A DNA stretch of 64,000 nucleotides from Thermaerobacter marianensis DSM 12885 (GTDB lineage Bacteria; Bacillota; Sulfobacillia; Thermaerobacterales; Thermaerobacteraceae), in NCBI RefSeq assembly GCF_000184705.1, contig NC_014831.1, positions 2,728,001 to 2,792,000 of the forward strand, read 5' to 3'. The notes below the pieces were generated by a model. That model did no database searches. It had not been told where the DNA came from and saw nothing but the letters and a program-made list of their open reading frames with translations. The position numbers and the translations under genes were made by a program. Every line of letters begins with the position of its first letter. The first letter of the stretch is position 1. Positions 56,719 to 64,000 of the stretch are shown piece by piece.

Positions 56719-57441
56719 TCAGGCGTGCAGCCCGCACTCCGTCTTGTCGAACCCGGCCCAGCGACCGGCCCGCGGGTCCTCGCCGGGCGCCACCGGCCGG
56801 GTGCAGGGAGCGCAGCCGATGCTCGGGTAACCGCGGTCGTGCAGGGGGTTGTAGGGCACTCCGCGCCGCAGGACGTAGTCCCAGAGCTGGCTGCGGGTCC
56901 AGCGGGCCAGAGGGTTGACCTTGACCAGCCCGAACCGGTGGTCGGCCTCCACCACGGCGGTGCGGGCCCGCTGGGGCGTCTGCTCGCGGCGGATGCCGGT
57001 GACCCACGCATCGAAGCCCTGGAGGAAGCGGCGCAGGGGCTCCACTTTGCGCAGCCGGCAGCAGAGGTCGGGCTCCCGCTCCCACAGGCGCGGGCCGTAG
57101 CGGGCGGCCTGTTCGTCCAGGGCGAGATCGGGGCGGACGGCCACCGGTTCGATGCCGTAGTACTCGGCCACCCGCCGGCAGGTGGCATAGGTCTCCGGAA
57201 AGTGCAGGCCGGTGTCCAGGTAGAACACGGTCACCGCAGCCAGCTTGCCCGCCGCCGCCGCCATGTCGATGAGGGCCACGTCTTCGGCCTGGAAGCTGCA
57301 GGCCAGGGCCAGCCGGCCGGGGAAGCGGTCCAGGGCCCAGGCCAGGATCGCCTGGGGCGGCGCCTCCTCCAGCGAGCGGGCCAGGGACGCGATCTCTTGC
57401 TCCGGCAGGGCCAGCGGCCGGCTTGCCTGCACGTCACCCAT
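56719..57441 (-). CDS. cysH: Adenylylsulfate (APS) reductase, iron-sulfur type
   Basis: A 240-residue CysH-family reductase giving sulfite. It has the PP-loop-like ALACSFQAEDVALIDMAA, the FYLDTGLHFPETY motif, the cysteine pair CCRLRKVEPL and the later CAPC (SIGCAPCTRPV), which together ligate a 4Fe-4S cluster. That pattern marks APS rather than PAPS reduction. The catalytic ECGLH is at the C-terminus. The ATG at 57441 has GGGGAGGTGGA upstream. Sat, encoded next, provides the substrate. Confidence 0.95.
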   Translation of the reverse strand: MGDVQASRPLALPEQEIASLARSLEEAPPQAILAWALDRFPGRLALACSFQAEDVALIDMAAAAGKLAAVTVFYLDTGLHFPETYATCRRVAEYYGIEPVAVRPDLALDEQAARYGPRLWEREPDLCCRLRKVEPLRRFLQGFDAWVTGIRREQTPQRARTAVVEADHRFGLVKVNPLARWTRSQLWDYVLRRGVPYNPLHDRGYPSIGCAPCTRPVAPGEDPRAGRWAGFDKTECGLHA

Positions 57442-57591
57442 CGTCTCCACCTCCCCAGGTCCCGGTCCCGGACCGGCGGGACCGGGTGTCCCGGGGCCGG
57501 GGTCGAGCTCGGGAAGGGCCCCCAGCACGGCGGTCCTGCCGGGGACCGGGACCGGCGCGGGTGGGTGCGGGCACCCGGCCCGCGACCACCC

Positions 57592-57606
57592 GCATTAGCC
57601 TAATGC
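57592..57606. promoter_or_regulatory. Palindromic candidate operator upstream of cysH-sat
   Basis: A perfect 15-base inverted repeat, GCATTAG-C-CTAATGC, in the disA-cysH gap, about 150 bases before cysH. Its AT-rich arms stand out in the GC-rich gap. A weak promoter (TTGCCC, 16 bases, TAATGC on the minus strand) would overlap it. It may bind a sulfur regulator; this is an inference. Confidence 0.5.
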
Positions 57607-57673
57607 CGGAGCGGGGCAAAGGTGCAGGCGGGAGAGGGCCGCAGCCCAAGGACAGGCGGGGGCCGCCGGCCGG

Positions 57674-58741
57674 TCAGGGGCGCCGCTCGAGGAAAGCCTG
57701 GTCCTGCAGCCGGCGCAGTCCGTCCTTGATGGCCCGGGCGCGCACGCTGCCGATGCCCTCCACGTCGTCCAGCTGCTCCACGGTGGCGGCCAGGATGCGC
57801 GGCAGGCTGCCGAAGTGCTGGACCAGGTTCTCCACCACCGAGACCGGCAGGCGCGGCAGCTTGTGGAGGATGCGGTAACCGCGGGGCGTGACGGGGGTCT
57901 CGTCGTCGTCGGGGGCGGTGAAGCCAAGGCAGCGGGCCACGGCGCCACGGTGGGTGAGGTCCTCCGGCGGCAGCTGCTGCAGGGCGGCCAGGGCCTCCCG
58001 CTCGCCGTCCGGGTCCGCCACGTAGTCGCGGACCACCAGCCGGTACTCCTCCTCCACGCCGCTCTGGAGCTCGTCCAGCTGCAGCCGCACCAGCCGGCCC
58101 TCGGTGCCGAGTTCCACCGCATACCCCTCGATCTCCCGGCCGATGCGGCGGACCTGCTCGGCCCGTCCCAGGACGTAGGCCACGTCGCCGGCGGTGACCA
58201 GGTCTTCGAACTCCAGCACCGTCAGGTGCCCCAGGGCTTGGAGGAACACGGCCCGGTAGCGCTCCAGGGTGCCCAGGGCCTGATTGGCCTTGGCCAGCAT
58301 CAGGGCGGGATCGCGCAACACGTAGCGGAGTTCGCCGCGGTAGACGGTGATCACGTTGCGGCGCTGGGAGATGGCGATGACCAGCGCCCCCGTCTGCCGC
58401 GCCATGCGCTCGGCGGTGCGGTGGCGGATGCCCGTCTCAAAGGAGAGGACCCGCGGGTCGGGGATGAGCTGGACGTTGGCCCGCACGATGCGGCGGGCGT
58501 CGGACGAGAGGATGATGGCCCCGTCCATCTTGGCCAGCTCGTACAGGTGGGCCGGGGTGAGCTCCACGTCCAGCTCGAACCCGCCCGAGCAGAGCGCCAG
58601 CACCTCGGGCCCGTCGCCCACGACGATCAGGCCGCCCGTGCGGGCGCGGAGGATCTGGTCCAGCCCCTCCCGCAGGCGGGTGCCCGGGGCCAGGCGCCGC
58701 AGGGCGCCGATCAAGGCTTCGGGGCGGTCTTCCGTGGTCAT
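57674..58741 (-). CDS. disA: DNA integrity scanning diadenylate cyclase DisA
   Basis: A 355-residue protein that makes c-di-AMP from two ATP while scanning DNA for branched structures. The DAC domain has the DGA motif at about 73-75 (AKMDGAIIL) and RHR at about 106-108 (GIRHRTAERMARQTGA). A helical linker and a C-terminal HhH domain (LDDVEGIGSVRARAIKDGL) follow. It lies directly downstream of radA, the classic order; RadA modulates DisA in Bacillus. Confidence 0.97.
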   Translation of the reverse strand: MTTEDRPEALIGALRRLAPGTRLREGLDQILRARTGGLIVVGDGPEVLALCSGGFELDVELTPAHLYELAKMDGAIILSSDARRIVRANVQLIPDPRVLSFETGIRHRTAERMARQTGALVIAISQRRNVITVYRGELRYVLRDPALMLAKANQALGTLERYRAVFLQALGHLTVLEFEDLVTAGDVAYVLGRAEQVRRIGREIEGYAVELGTEGRLVRLQLDELQSGVEEEYRLVVRDYVADPDGEREALAALQQLPPEDLTHRGAVARCLGFTAPDDDETPVTPRGYRILHKLPRLPVSVVENLVQHFGSLPRILAATVEQLDDVEGIGSVRARAIKDGLRRLQDQAFLERRP

Positions 58742-58786
58742 GGCAGCCTCCTTCGCGGGGGCGCTGAAACCGGCCGGAGCCTGGGC

Positions 58787-60184
58787 TCAGCCCACCGCCG
58801 CGGCGATGGCCTCTTCCACCCGGCGGACCGGCACCAGCTCCAGTTCGCCGGCCACGGCGGCCAGGGCGGGGGTCACGTTGCCCCCGGGCAGGATCACCCG
58901 GCGGAATCCCAGGCGCTGGGCCTCCCGCACCCGATCCTCGACCCGTTGCACCGAGCGCACCTCACCCGCCAGGCCCAGCTCGCCGATCACCACGGCCTCG
59001 GGATCGGCGGGCCGGTCCCGGTGGCTGGAAGCCAGGGCGACGGCCAGCCCCAGGTCCAGGGCCGGCTCATCCACCCGCAGGCCGCCCGCCACCTTGAGGT
59101 ACACGTCGCAGCCCCCCAGGTGCAGGCCCGCCCGCTTGTCCAGCACGGCCAGCACCAGCGCGGCCCGGCCCAGGTCGAGGCCCGTGGCCACGCGGCGGGG
59201 CTGGCCGTAGGGGGCCGGCGCCACCAGGGCCTGGATCTCCACCAGCAGCGGCCGGGTGCCCTCCACCGCCGCCACCACCGCGGAGCCTGCAGCCCCCCGC
59301 GGCCGCTCCGACAGCAGGCGCGCCGACGGGTTGGTCACCTCGGCCAGGCCCCGGTCCTGCATCTCGAAGAGCGCGATCTCGTGGGTGGCGCCGAAGCGGT
59401 TCTTCATGGCCCGCAGCAGGCGGTAGGCGTGGTGGGCCGGCGACTCGAAGTAGAGCACGGCGTCCACCATGTGCTCGACCACCCGCGGCCCGGCGATGGT
59501 CCCCGCCCGGGTGACGTGCCCCACCAGGACCAGCACCACCGGCAGCCGCTTGGCCACCGCCAGCAGCAGGGCGGCGCTCTCCCGGACTTGACTCACGCTG
59601 CCCGGCGCCGACGCCACGTCGGGGTGGGCCAGGGTCTGAATGGAATCAATGACGGCCAGGGCGGGCTGGTACCGGCCGATGGCCTCCGCCGCCTGCAGGG
59701 CGTCGGTGGTGGGCAGCACGGCCAGGCCGGGGACCAGGGCGCCCAGCCGCTCGGCCCGCAGGCGCACCTGGGCGGCCGACTCCTCGCCGGTGACGTAGAG
59801 CACGGGCAGGCCCCGGGCCGCCAGGTTCTGGGACACCTGCAAGAGCAGGGTGGACTTGCCCACGCCGGGGTCGCCCCCGACCAGCACCACCGACCCCGGG
59901 ACGAACCCGCCCCCCAGGACCCGGTCCAGCTCCGCCATGCCCGTCTCCAGCCGCGGCTGCTCGCCTGCGGCCACCTGGCAGAGGGCCACAGGCTCCACGG
60001 GCTCGCGGGCGGCGGCCAGCGCGCCCGCGAGCCCGGGACCGCCGCGGCGCCCGCCGGAAACGGCGGGCGCCGCGGCCCGTTCCTCCACGAAGGTATTCCA
60101 CGCCCCGCACTCCGGGCAGCGGCCCAGCCACTTGGGGCTGACGTGGCCGCACGCCTGGCAGGCGAAGACGGTGCGTGGGGGCAA
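58787..60184 (-). CDS. radA: DNA repair protein RadA (Sms)
   Basis: A 465-residue RecA-like branch-migration helicase. It has the N-terminal zinc finger (C9, C12, C23, C26 in CQACGHVSPKWLGRCPECG), Walker A GGDPGVGKSTLLLQV, the RadA motif KNRFGATHEIALFEM and a Lon-like C-terminal domain. The start is TTG at 60184, since AAGGAGG lies 7 bases upstream and homologues begin just before the zinc finger; a GTG at 60235 is less likely. It lies between clpC and disA. Confidence 0.96.
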   Translation of the reverse strand: MPPRTVFACQACGHVSPKWLGRCPECGAWNTFVEERAAAPAVSGGRRGGPGLAGALAAAREPVEPVALCQVAAGEQPRLETGMAELDRVLGGGFVPGSVVLVGGDPGVGKSTLLLQVSQNLAARGLPVLYVTGEESAAQVRLRAERLGALVPGLAVLPTTDALQAAEAIGRYQPALAVIDSIQTLAHPDVASAPGSVSQVRESAALLLAVAKRLPVVLVLVGHVTRAGTIAGPRVVEHMVDAVLYFESPAHHAYRLLRAMKNRFGATHEIALFEMQDRGLAEVTNPSARLLSERPRGAAGSAVVAAVEGTRPLLVEIQALVAPAPYGQPRRVATGLDLGRAALVLAVLDKRAGLHLGGCDVYLKVAGGLRVDEPALDLGLAVALASSHRDRPADPEAVVIGELGLAGEVRSVQRVEDRVREAQRLGFRRVILPGGNVTPALAAVAGELELVPVRRVEEAIAAAVG

Positions 60185-60283
60185 GCGCCATCCTCCTTCC
60201 CCCGGCCGCCGGTCAGCCCGGCCACCGGGTGTCACGCGGGTAGCCGGTCGCCGGCGGGCGGGACCCTGCCGCTGCCGGCCGGA

Positions 60284-62803
60284 TCACTGCGCCGCCGGTT
60301 CGTCCCCGCCGGCCGGGCCGTCCGGCGCAGCGGGCGCAGCGGGCGCCGCGGTCGCGGCGGCCCCCACCTGCTCGGCCTGGCGGAAGACGATGCGGCCCTC
60401 CTCGTCCACGTCGACCACCACGGTGTCGCCTTCCTTGAAGCGGCCGGCCAGCATCTCCTCCGAGAGCGGGTCCTCCACCAGCCGGGTGATGGTGCGGCGC
60501 AGGGGCCGGGCGCCGTAGACCACGTCGGCCCCTTCCTTCACCAGCTTGCGCTTGGCCGCCTCGGTGACCTCCAGCTCCAGCCCGTGCTCCTTGAGCCGCT
60601 GGGCCACGCGCTTGAGCATCAGGTCGACGATGCGCATCAGGTGCTCTTCCGTCAGGGCGTGGAAGACGATGAGCTCGTCGATCCGGTTCAGGAACTCGGG
60701 CCGGAAGGTGCGCTTCACCTCGTCCATGATCTTCCGCTTCATGTCCTCGTAATCGGGCGCCTCCTGGTCGCCGGCCTGGAAGCCCACCCGGGTCTGGCGC
60801 CGGATCAGGTCGGCCCCGACGTTGGAGGTCATGATGATCACCGTGTTGCGGAAGTCCACGGTGCGGCCCTTGGCCTCGGTCAGCCGGCCCTCCTCCAGGA
60901 TCTGCAGCAGCACGTTGAAGACCTCGGGGTGGGCCTTCTCGATCTCGTCGAAGACCACCACCGAGTAGGGCCGGCGGCGCACCTGCTCGGTCAGCTGGCC
61001 GCCCTCCTCATAGCCCACGTACCCCGGCGGCGAGCCCACCAGCCGCGAGACCGTGTGCCGCTCCATGTACTCGGACATGTCCAGGACGATCATGGCGTCC
61101 TCGTCGCCGAAGAGGGCCTCGGCCAGCGCCTTGGCCAGCTCCGTCTTGCCGACGCCCGTGGGTCCCAGGAAGATGAAGGAGCCGATGGGCCGCCGCGGGT
61201 CCTTGAGGCCGGCCCGGGCGCGCCGGATGGCCCGCGCCACCGCCTTGACGGCGTCGTCCTGGCCGACGATGCGCTCGTGCAGGATCTCCTCCAGCTTGAG
61301 CAGCCGCTCGCTCTCCGCCTGCTCCAGGCGCCGGACGGGGATGCCCGTCCAGTTGGAGACGATCTGGGCGATGTCGTCGGCGGTCACCACGATCTTCTCG
61401 TTGAGCTGCTGCTGTTGCCACTCGTTCTTCTTGCGCTCCAGCTCCTCGACCAGCTTCTGCTCCTGGTCGCGGAGGTTGGCGGCCTTCTCGAACTCCTGGG
61501 ACTGGACGGCCGCCTCCTTCTCCTTGCGGATCTCCTCCAGCCGCTGCTCGATCTCCTTGAGCTCGGGCGGCGCCACGAAGGCCTGCAGGCGCGCCCGCGA
61601 GGCCGCCTCGTCGATGAGGTCGATGGCCTTGTCGGGGAGGAACCGGTCGGAGATGTACCGGTCGGCCAGCTTCACCGCCGCCACGATGGCGTCGTCGGTG
61701 ATCTCCACCCGGTGGTGCGCCTCGTACCGGTCCCGCAGGCCGCGGAGGATCTGGATGGCGTCCTCCACGCTGGGTTCCTCCACCATGATGGGCTGGAAGC
61801 GGCGCTCCAGGGCGGCATCCTTCTCCACGTGCTTGCGGTACTCGTCCAGGGTCGTGGCGCCGATGGTCTGCAGCTCACCACGGGCCAGGGCCGGCTTGAG
61901 GATGCTGGCCGCGTCGATGGCGCCCTCGGCCGCGCCGGCGCCGATGATGGTGTGCATCTCGTCGATGAACAGGATGATGTTGCCGGCGCGGCGGATCTCG
62001 TCCATGACCTTCTTCAGGCGCTCTTCGAACTCGCCGCGGTACTTGGAGCCGGCCACCAGGGCGCCCAGGTCCAGGGACACCACCCGGCGGTCCTTGAGGA
62101 TCTCGGGCACCTTGCCCTCGGCGATGCGCTGGGCCAGGCCCTCGACGATGGCCGTCTTGCCGACGCCCGGCTCACCGATCAGCACCGGGTTGTTCTTGGT
62201 GCGCCGGGAGAGGATCTGGATCACCCGTTCGATCTCCTTGTCCCGGCCGATGACGGGGTCCAGCTTGCCCTCCTCGGCCATCTGGGTCAGGTCGCGGCCG
62301 AAGTTGTCCAGCACCGGCGTGGTGCTCTTCTGCCGGCGCTGGCGGGCGGCGGGCGCCGGCGCCGCGGTGCCGCCCAGAAGCTTGATCACCGTCTGCCGCA
62401 CCCGGTCCAGGTCGGCGCCCATGTTCTCCAGGACCTTGGCGGCCACACCCTCGCCCTCGCGGATCAGGCCCAGCAGGATGTGCTCGGTGCCCACGTAGTT
62501 GTGGCCCAGCAGGCGGGCCTCCTCGGGGGCCAGCTCCATGACCACCTTCTTGGCCCGCGGCGTGTAGCCGATCTCGCCCTGGATCGGCCCGTTGCCGCGG
62601 CCGATGATCTTCTCCACCTCCGCCCGGACCTGCTCCAGGTTGATGCCCAGGCTCTGCAGCGCCTTGGCGGCGATGCCGGTGCCCTCCCGGATCAAGCCCA
62701 GCAGCAGGTGCTCGGTGCCCACGTAGTTGTAGTTCAAGCGGCGCGCCTCTTCCTGGGCCAGCAGGATGACCCGCTGGGCCCGCTCCGAATAACGGCCGAA
62801 CAT
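60284..62803 (-). CDS. clpC: Clp protease ATPase subunit ClpC
   Basis: An 839-residue Hsp100 unfoldase that feeds ClpP. Two N-terminal Clp repeats begin [23 protein letters not shown]1 has Walker A GEPGVGKT at 210-217. A UVR-like coiled segment ([20 protein letters not shown]) follows, and NBD2 has [18 protein letters not shown] near 555. The C-terminus is an Ala/Gly-rich tail ending GGDEPAAQ, where CCGGTTCGTCC (60295-60305) is the dispersed element lacking its first G. The ATG at 62803 has GAGGAGG upstream. It is last of the mcsA-mcsB-clpC genes. Confidence 0.98.
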   Translation of the reverse strand: MFGRYSERAQRVILLAQEEARRLNYNYVGTEHLLLGLIREGTGIAAKALQSLGINLEQVRAEVEKIIGRGNGPIQGEIGYTPRAKKVVMELAPEEARLLGHNYVGTEHILLGLIREGEGVAAKVLENMGADLDRVRQTVIKLLGGTAAPAPAARQRRQKSTTPVLDNFGRDLTQMAEEGKLDPVIGRDKEIERVIQILSRRTKNNPVLIGEPGVGKTAIVEGLAQRIAEGKVPEILKDRRVVSLDLGALVAGSKYRGEFEERLKKVMDEIRRAGNIILFIDEMHTIIGAGAAEGAIDAASILKPALARGELQTIGATTLDEYRKHVEKDAALERRFQPIMVEEPSVEDAIQILRGLRDRYEAHHRVEITDDAIVAAVKLADRYISDRFLPDKAIDLIDEAASRARLQAFVAPPELKEIEQRLEEIRKEKEAAVQSQEFEKAANLRDQEQKLVEELERKKNEWQQQQLNEKIVVTADDIAQIVSNWTGIPVRRLEQAESERLLKLEEILHERIVGQDDAVKAVARAIRRARAGLKDPRRPIGSFIFLGPTGVGKTELAKALAEALFGDEDAMIVLDMSEYMERHTVSRLVGSPPGYVGYEEGGQLTEQVRRRPYSVVVFDEIEKAHPEVFNVLLQILEEGRLTEAKGRTVDFRNTVIIMTSNVGADLIRRQTRVGFQAGDQEAPDYEDMKRKIMDEVKRTFRPEFLNRIDELIVFHALTEEHLMRIVDLMLKRVAQRLKEHGLELEVTEAAKRKLVKEGADVVYGARPLRRTITRLVEDPLSEEMLAGRFKEGDTVVVDVDEEGRIVFRQAEQVGAAATAAPAAPAAPDGPAGGDEPAAQ
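60295..60305 (+). repeat. Dispersed element, shortened copy (clpC C-terminus)
   Basis: The 11-base core CCGGTTCGTCC, preceded by CG instead of GG, at the last codons of clpC, read in frame as GDEPA on the minus strand. Confidence 0.75.
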
Positions 62804-62823
62804 CGGCGGACCCTCCTCACCGG

Positions 62824-63897
62824 TCACTGGGTAGTTTTCCGTAGCGACGCGGCGATCCTCTCCCGGATCAGGCGGGCGCGGCGCAGGTCCCGCTCCCGCG
62901 CGTCCAGCTCCTTCCCCGCCAGCTTCTGCAGGCACGCCGGCCGGGTCAGCACGATCAGCTCGTTGAACACCTCCGGCCGCACGTGGGACAGCACGTTCAG
63001 GTCGATGCCCAGGCGCAGGTCCGAGAGCAGCCGGATCGCCTCTTCCGACGACATCGTCCACGCGTTGGTCAGCAGGCCGTAGGCCCGCATCACCCGGTCC
63101 TTCAGGCCGTCCTCGTTCTCCCGGTAGAGCCGCTCCCGGGCACTGCGCTCCTGGTCCAGCAGCTGGCGGGTGAACCCCATCAGGTTGTCGATCAGCTCTT
63201 CCTCCGCCGGCCCCAGGGTGATCTGGTTCGACACCTGGAACACGTTGCCCAGGGCCTCGGTGCCCTCGCCGTAGAGCCCCCGCACCACCATGCCCACCTT
63301 GCCCAGCTGGCTGAGCAGCCGCCCGGCCTGCTGGGCCAGCACCAGCCCCGGGAGGTGCACCATGACCGACGCCCGGATGCCCGTGCCCAGGTTGGTCGGG
63401 CAGGTGGTCAGGTAGCCGCGTTCCTCATCGAAGGCGTAGCGCACGTGGGCTTCGATGACGTCGTCGACCCGCGTGGCCACGGCCCACGCCTCGTGGAGCT
63501 GCAGCCCGCCCAGCAGGCACTGGATGCGCAGGTGATCCTCCTCGTTGACCATGATGCTGATGGACCGGTCCTCGTTGAGGATCACCGCCCCCGTGGCCGC
63601 GTTGCGGGCGTGCTGCGGACTGATCAGGTGCTGCTCCACCAGCACCCGCCGGTCCAGCGGGCTCAGGTCGGCCATGCGCAGCAGCTCGAACCGGCCGAGG
63701 CCCGAAGCCGACAGGTGCCGGGTCACGTCTTCCATCAGCTGGATGATCTCCTGCCCCTGCTCGGGGCCCAGCAGGGTGGGGAAGGGATAGTCCTCCAGGT
63801 TCCGGGCCAGGCGGATCCGGCTGGAGAGGACCAGATCCGCGGCGGGCCCGCCACCCTCCATCCACCGCACCCGCTGGGCACCGGGAGTCACCGTCAT
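62824..63897 (-). CDS. mcsB: Protein arginine kinase McsB
   Basis: A 357-residue phosphagen-kinase-like protein that phosphorylates arginines and marks proteins for ClpC-ClpP. It has [39 protein letters not shown] and the active-site cysteine region [20 protein letters not shown]. Family length is normal. It starts 13 bases after the mcsA stop and is 20 bases before clpC. Confidence 0.97.
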   Translation of the reverse strand: MTVTPGAQRVRWMEGGGPAADLVLSSRIRLARNLEDYPFPTLLGPEQGQEIIQLMEDVTRHLSASGLGRFELLRMADLSPLDRRVLVEQHLISPQHARNAATGAVILNEDRSISIMVNEEDHLRIQCLLGGLQLHEAWAVATRVDDVIEAHVRYAFDEERGYLTTCPTNLGTGIRASVMVHLPGLVLAQQAGRLLSQLGKVGMVVRGLYGEGTEALGNVFQVSNQITLGPAEEELIDNLMGFTRQLLDQERSARERLYRENEDGLKDRVMRAYGLLTNAWTMSSEEAIRLLSDLRLGIDLNVLSHVRPEVFNELIVLTRPACLQKLAGKELDARERDLRRARLIRERIAASLRKTTQ

Positions 63898-63909
63898 GGC
63901 CGGTCCCTC

Positions 63910-64000
63910 CTATCGGCCGGGCGCGCCGCCCCGGGACCCGCCGGCCCCGGCGCGGTCCTCCCCCGCCCGCAGCCGCTGCTCCAGGGCGCGGATCTGGTCA
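63910..64000 (-). CDS. mcsA: McsA, C-terminal end only
   Basis: Only the last 29 codons lie in the window, and the gene continues past the right edge. The translation (DQIRALEQRLRAGEDRAG, then a Gly-rich end) matches the UVR-type helix at the end of McsA, the zinc-finger activator of McsB. Position directly before mcsB supports the call. Confidence 0.8.
   Translation of the reverse strand, partial: DQIRALEQRLRAGEDRAGAGGSRGGAPGR

Noticed and set aside
59899-59910. GGGACGAACCCG in radA as an element copy
   Set aside because: It encodes the conserved RadA segment GGGFVPGS before the Walker A motif.
57815-63082. A 1755-codon plus-strand open frame opposite disA, radA and clpC
   Set aside because: It has the same antisense artefact of high GC third positions; the three minus-strand genes are certain.

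Overview
The window is about 64 kb of very GC-rich DNA carrying the main translation and transcription gene block of a Firmicute. Firmicute markers are sigH, the mcsA-mcsB-clpC-radA-disA run, a T-box leader, an ECF transporter module between rplQ and truA, and zinc-type S14. Together with the high GC content this suggests a deep-branching, probably thermophilic lineage such as Thermaerobacter. That name is an inference from gene order and composition, not a database match. Nearly everything is on the minus strand; only accC (589-1947) and one small gene of unknown function (54459-54854) are on the plus strand.

In transcription order, from the right end: mcsA (end only), mcsB, clpC, radA, disA (stress proteolysis, DNA repair, c-di-AMP); cysH and sat (APS reductase, ATP sulfurylase); carD, a PIN/TRAM membrane protein and a fused ispDF; an RlpA-like secreted protein; a cysteine T-box leader with cysE, cysS and rlmB; sigH; four tRNAs (Thr-UGU, Tyr, initiator Met, Thr-GGU); tuf copy 2; rpmG; tRNA-Trp; secE; nusG; rplK, rplA, rplJ, rplL; rpoB, rpoC; an L7Ae-like protein, rpsL, rpsG, fusA and tuf copy 1 (frameshifted); then S10-spc-alpha from rpsJ to rplQ; ecfA1-ecfA2-ecfT; truA; rplM-rpsI. 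rpmD (L30) and rpsD (S4) are missing from their usual places.

Regulatory sequence can be read well because promoters and hairpins stand out from the GC-rich background. I see near-consensus sigma-A promoters upstream of rplM, the KOW gene, the L7Ae/rpsL operon, rpoB, tRNA-Trp, rpmG, tuf2, the tRNA cluster, sigH, the cysE T-box, carD and the plus-strand gene. There are intrinsic terminators or terminator-like hairpins after rplL, sigH, the tRNA cluster and accC, a terminator with an overlapping alternative hairpin in the rpsL-rpsG gap, and a full cysteine T-box with a UGC specifier.

The least expected feature is a short dispersed element, GGCCGGTTCGTCC. It occurs exactly nine times, with several near-copies. 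It lies only in intergenic DNA or in the poorly conserved ends of proteins (RpoB, RpoC, NusG, IspD, ClpC, CarD, Sat), where one orientation encodes a recurrent Asp-Glu-Pro-Ala. Other notable points are a one-base deletion in tuf copy 1 inside an otherwise nearly identical gene pair, long acidic C-terminal tails on both large RNA polymerase subunits, and a plus-strand terminator in the rplL-rpoB gap with no plus-strand gene to serve.
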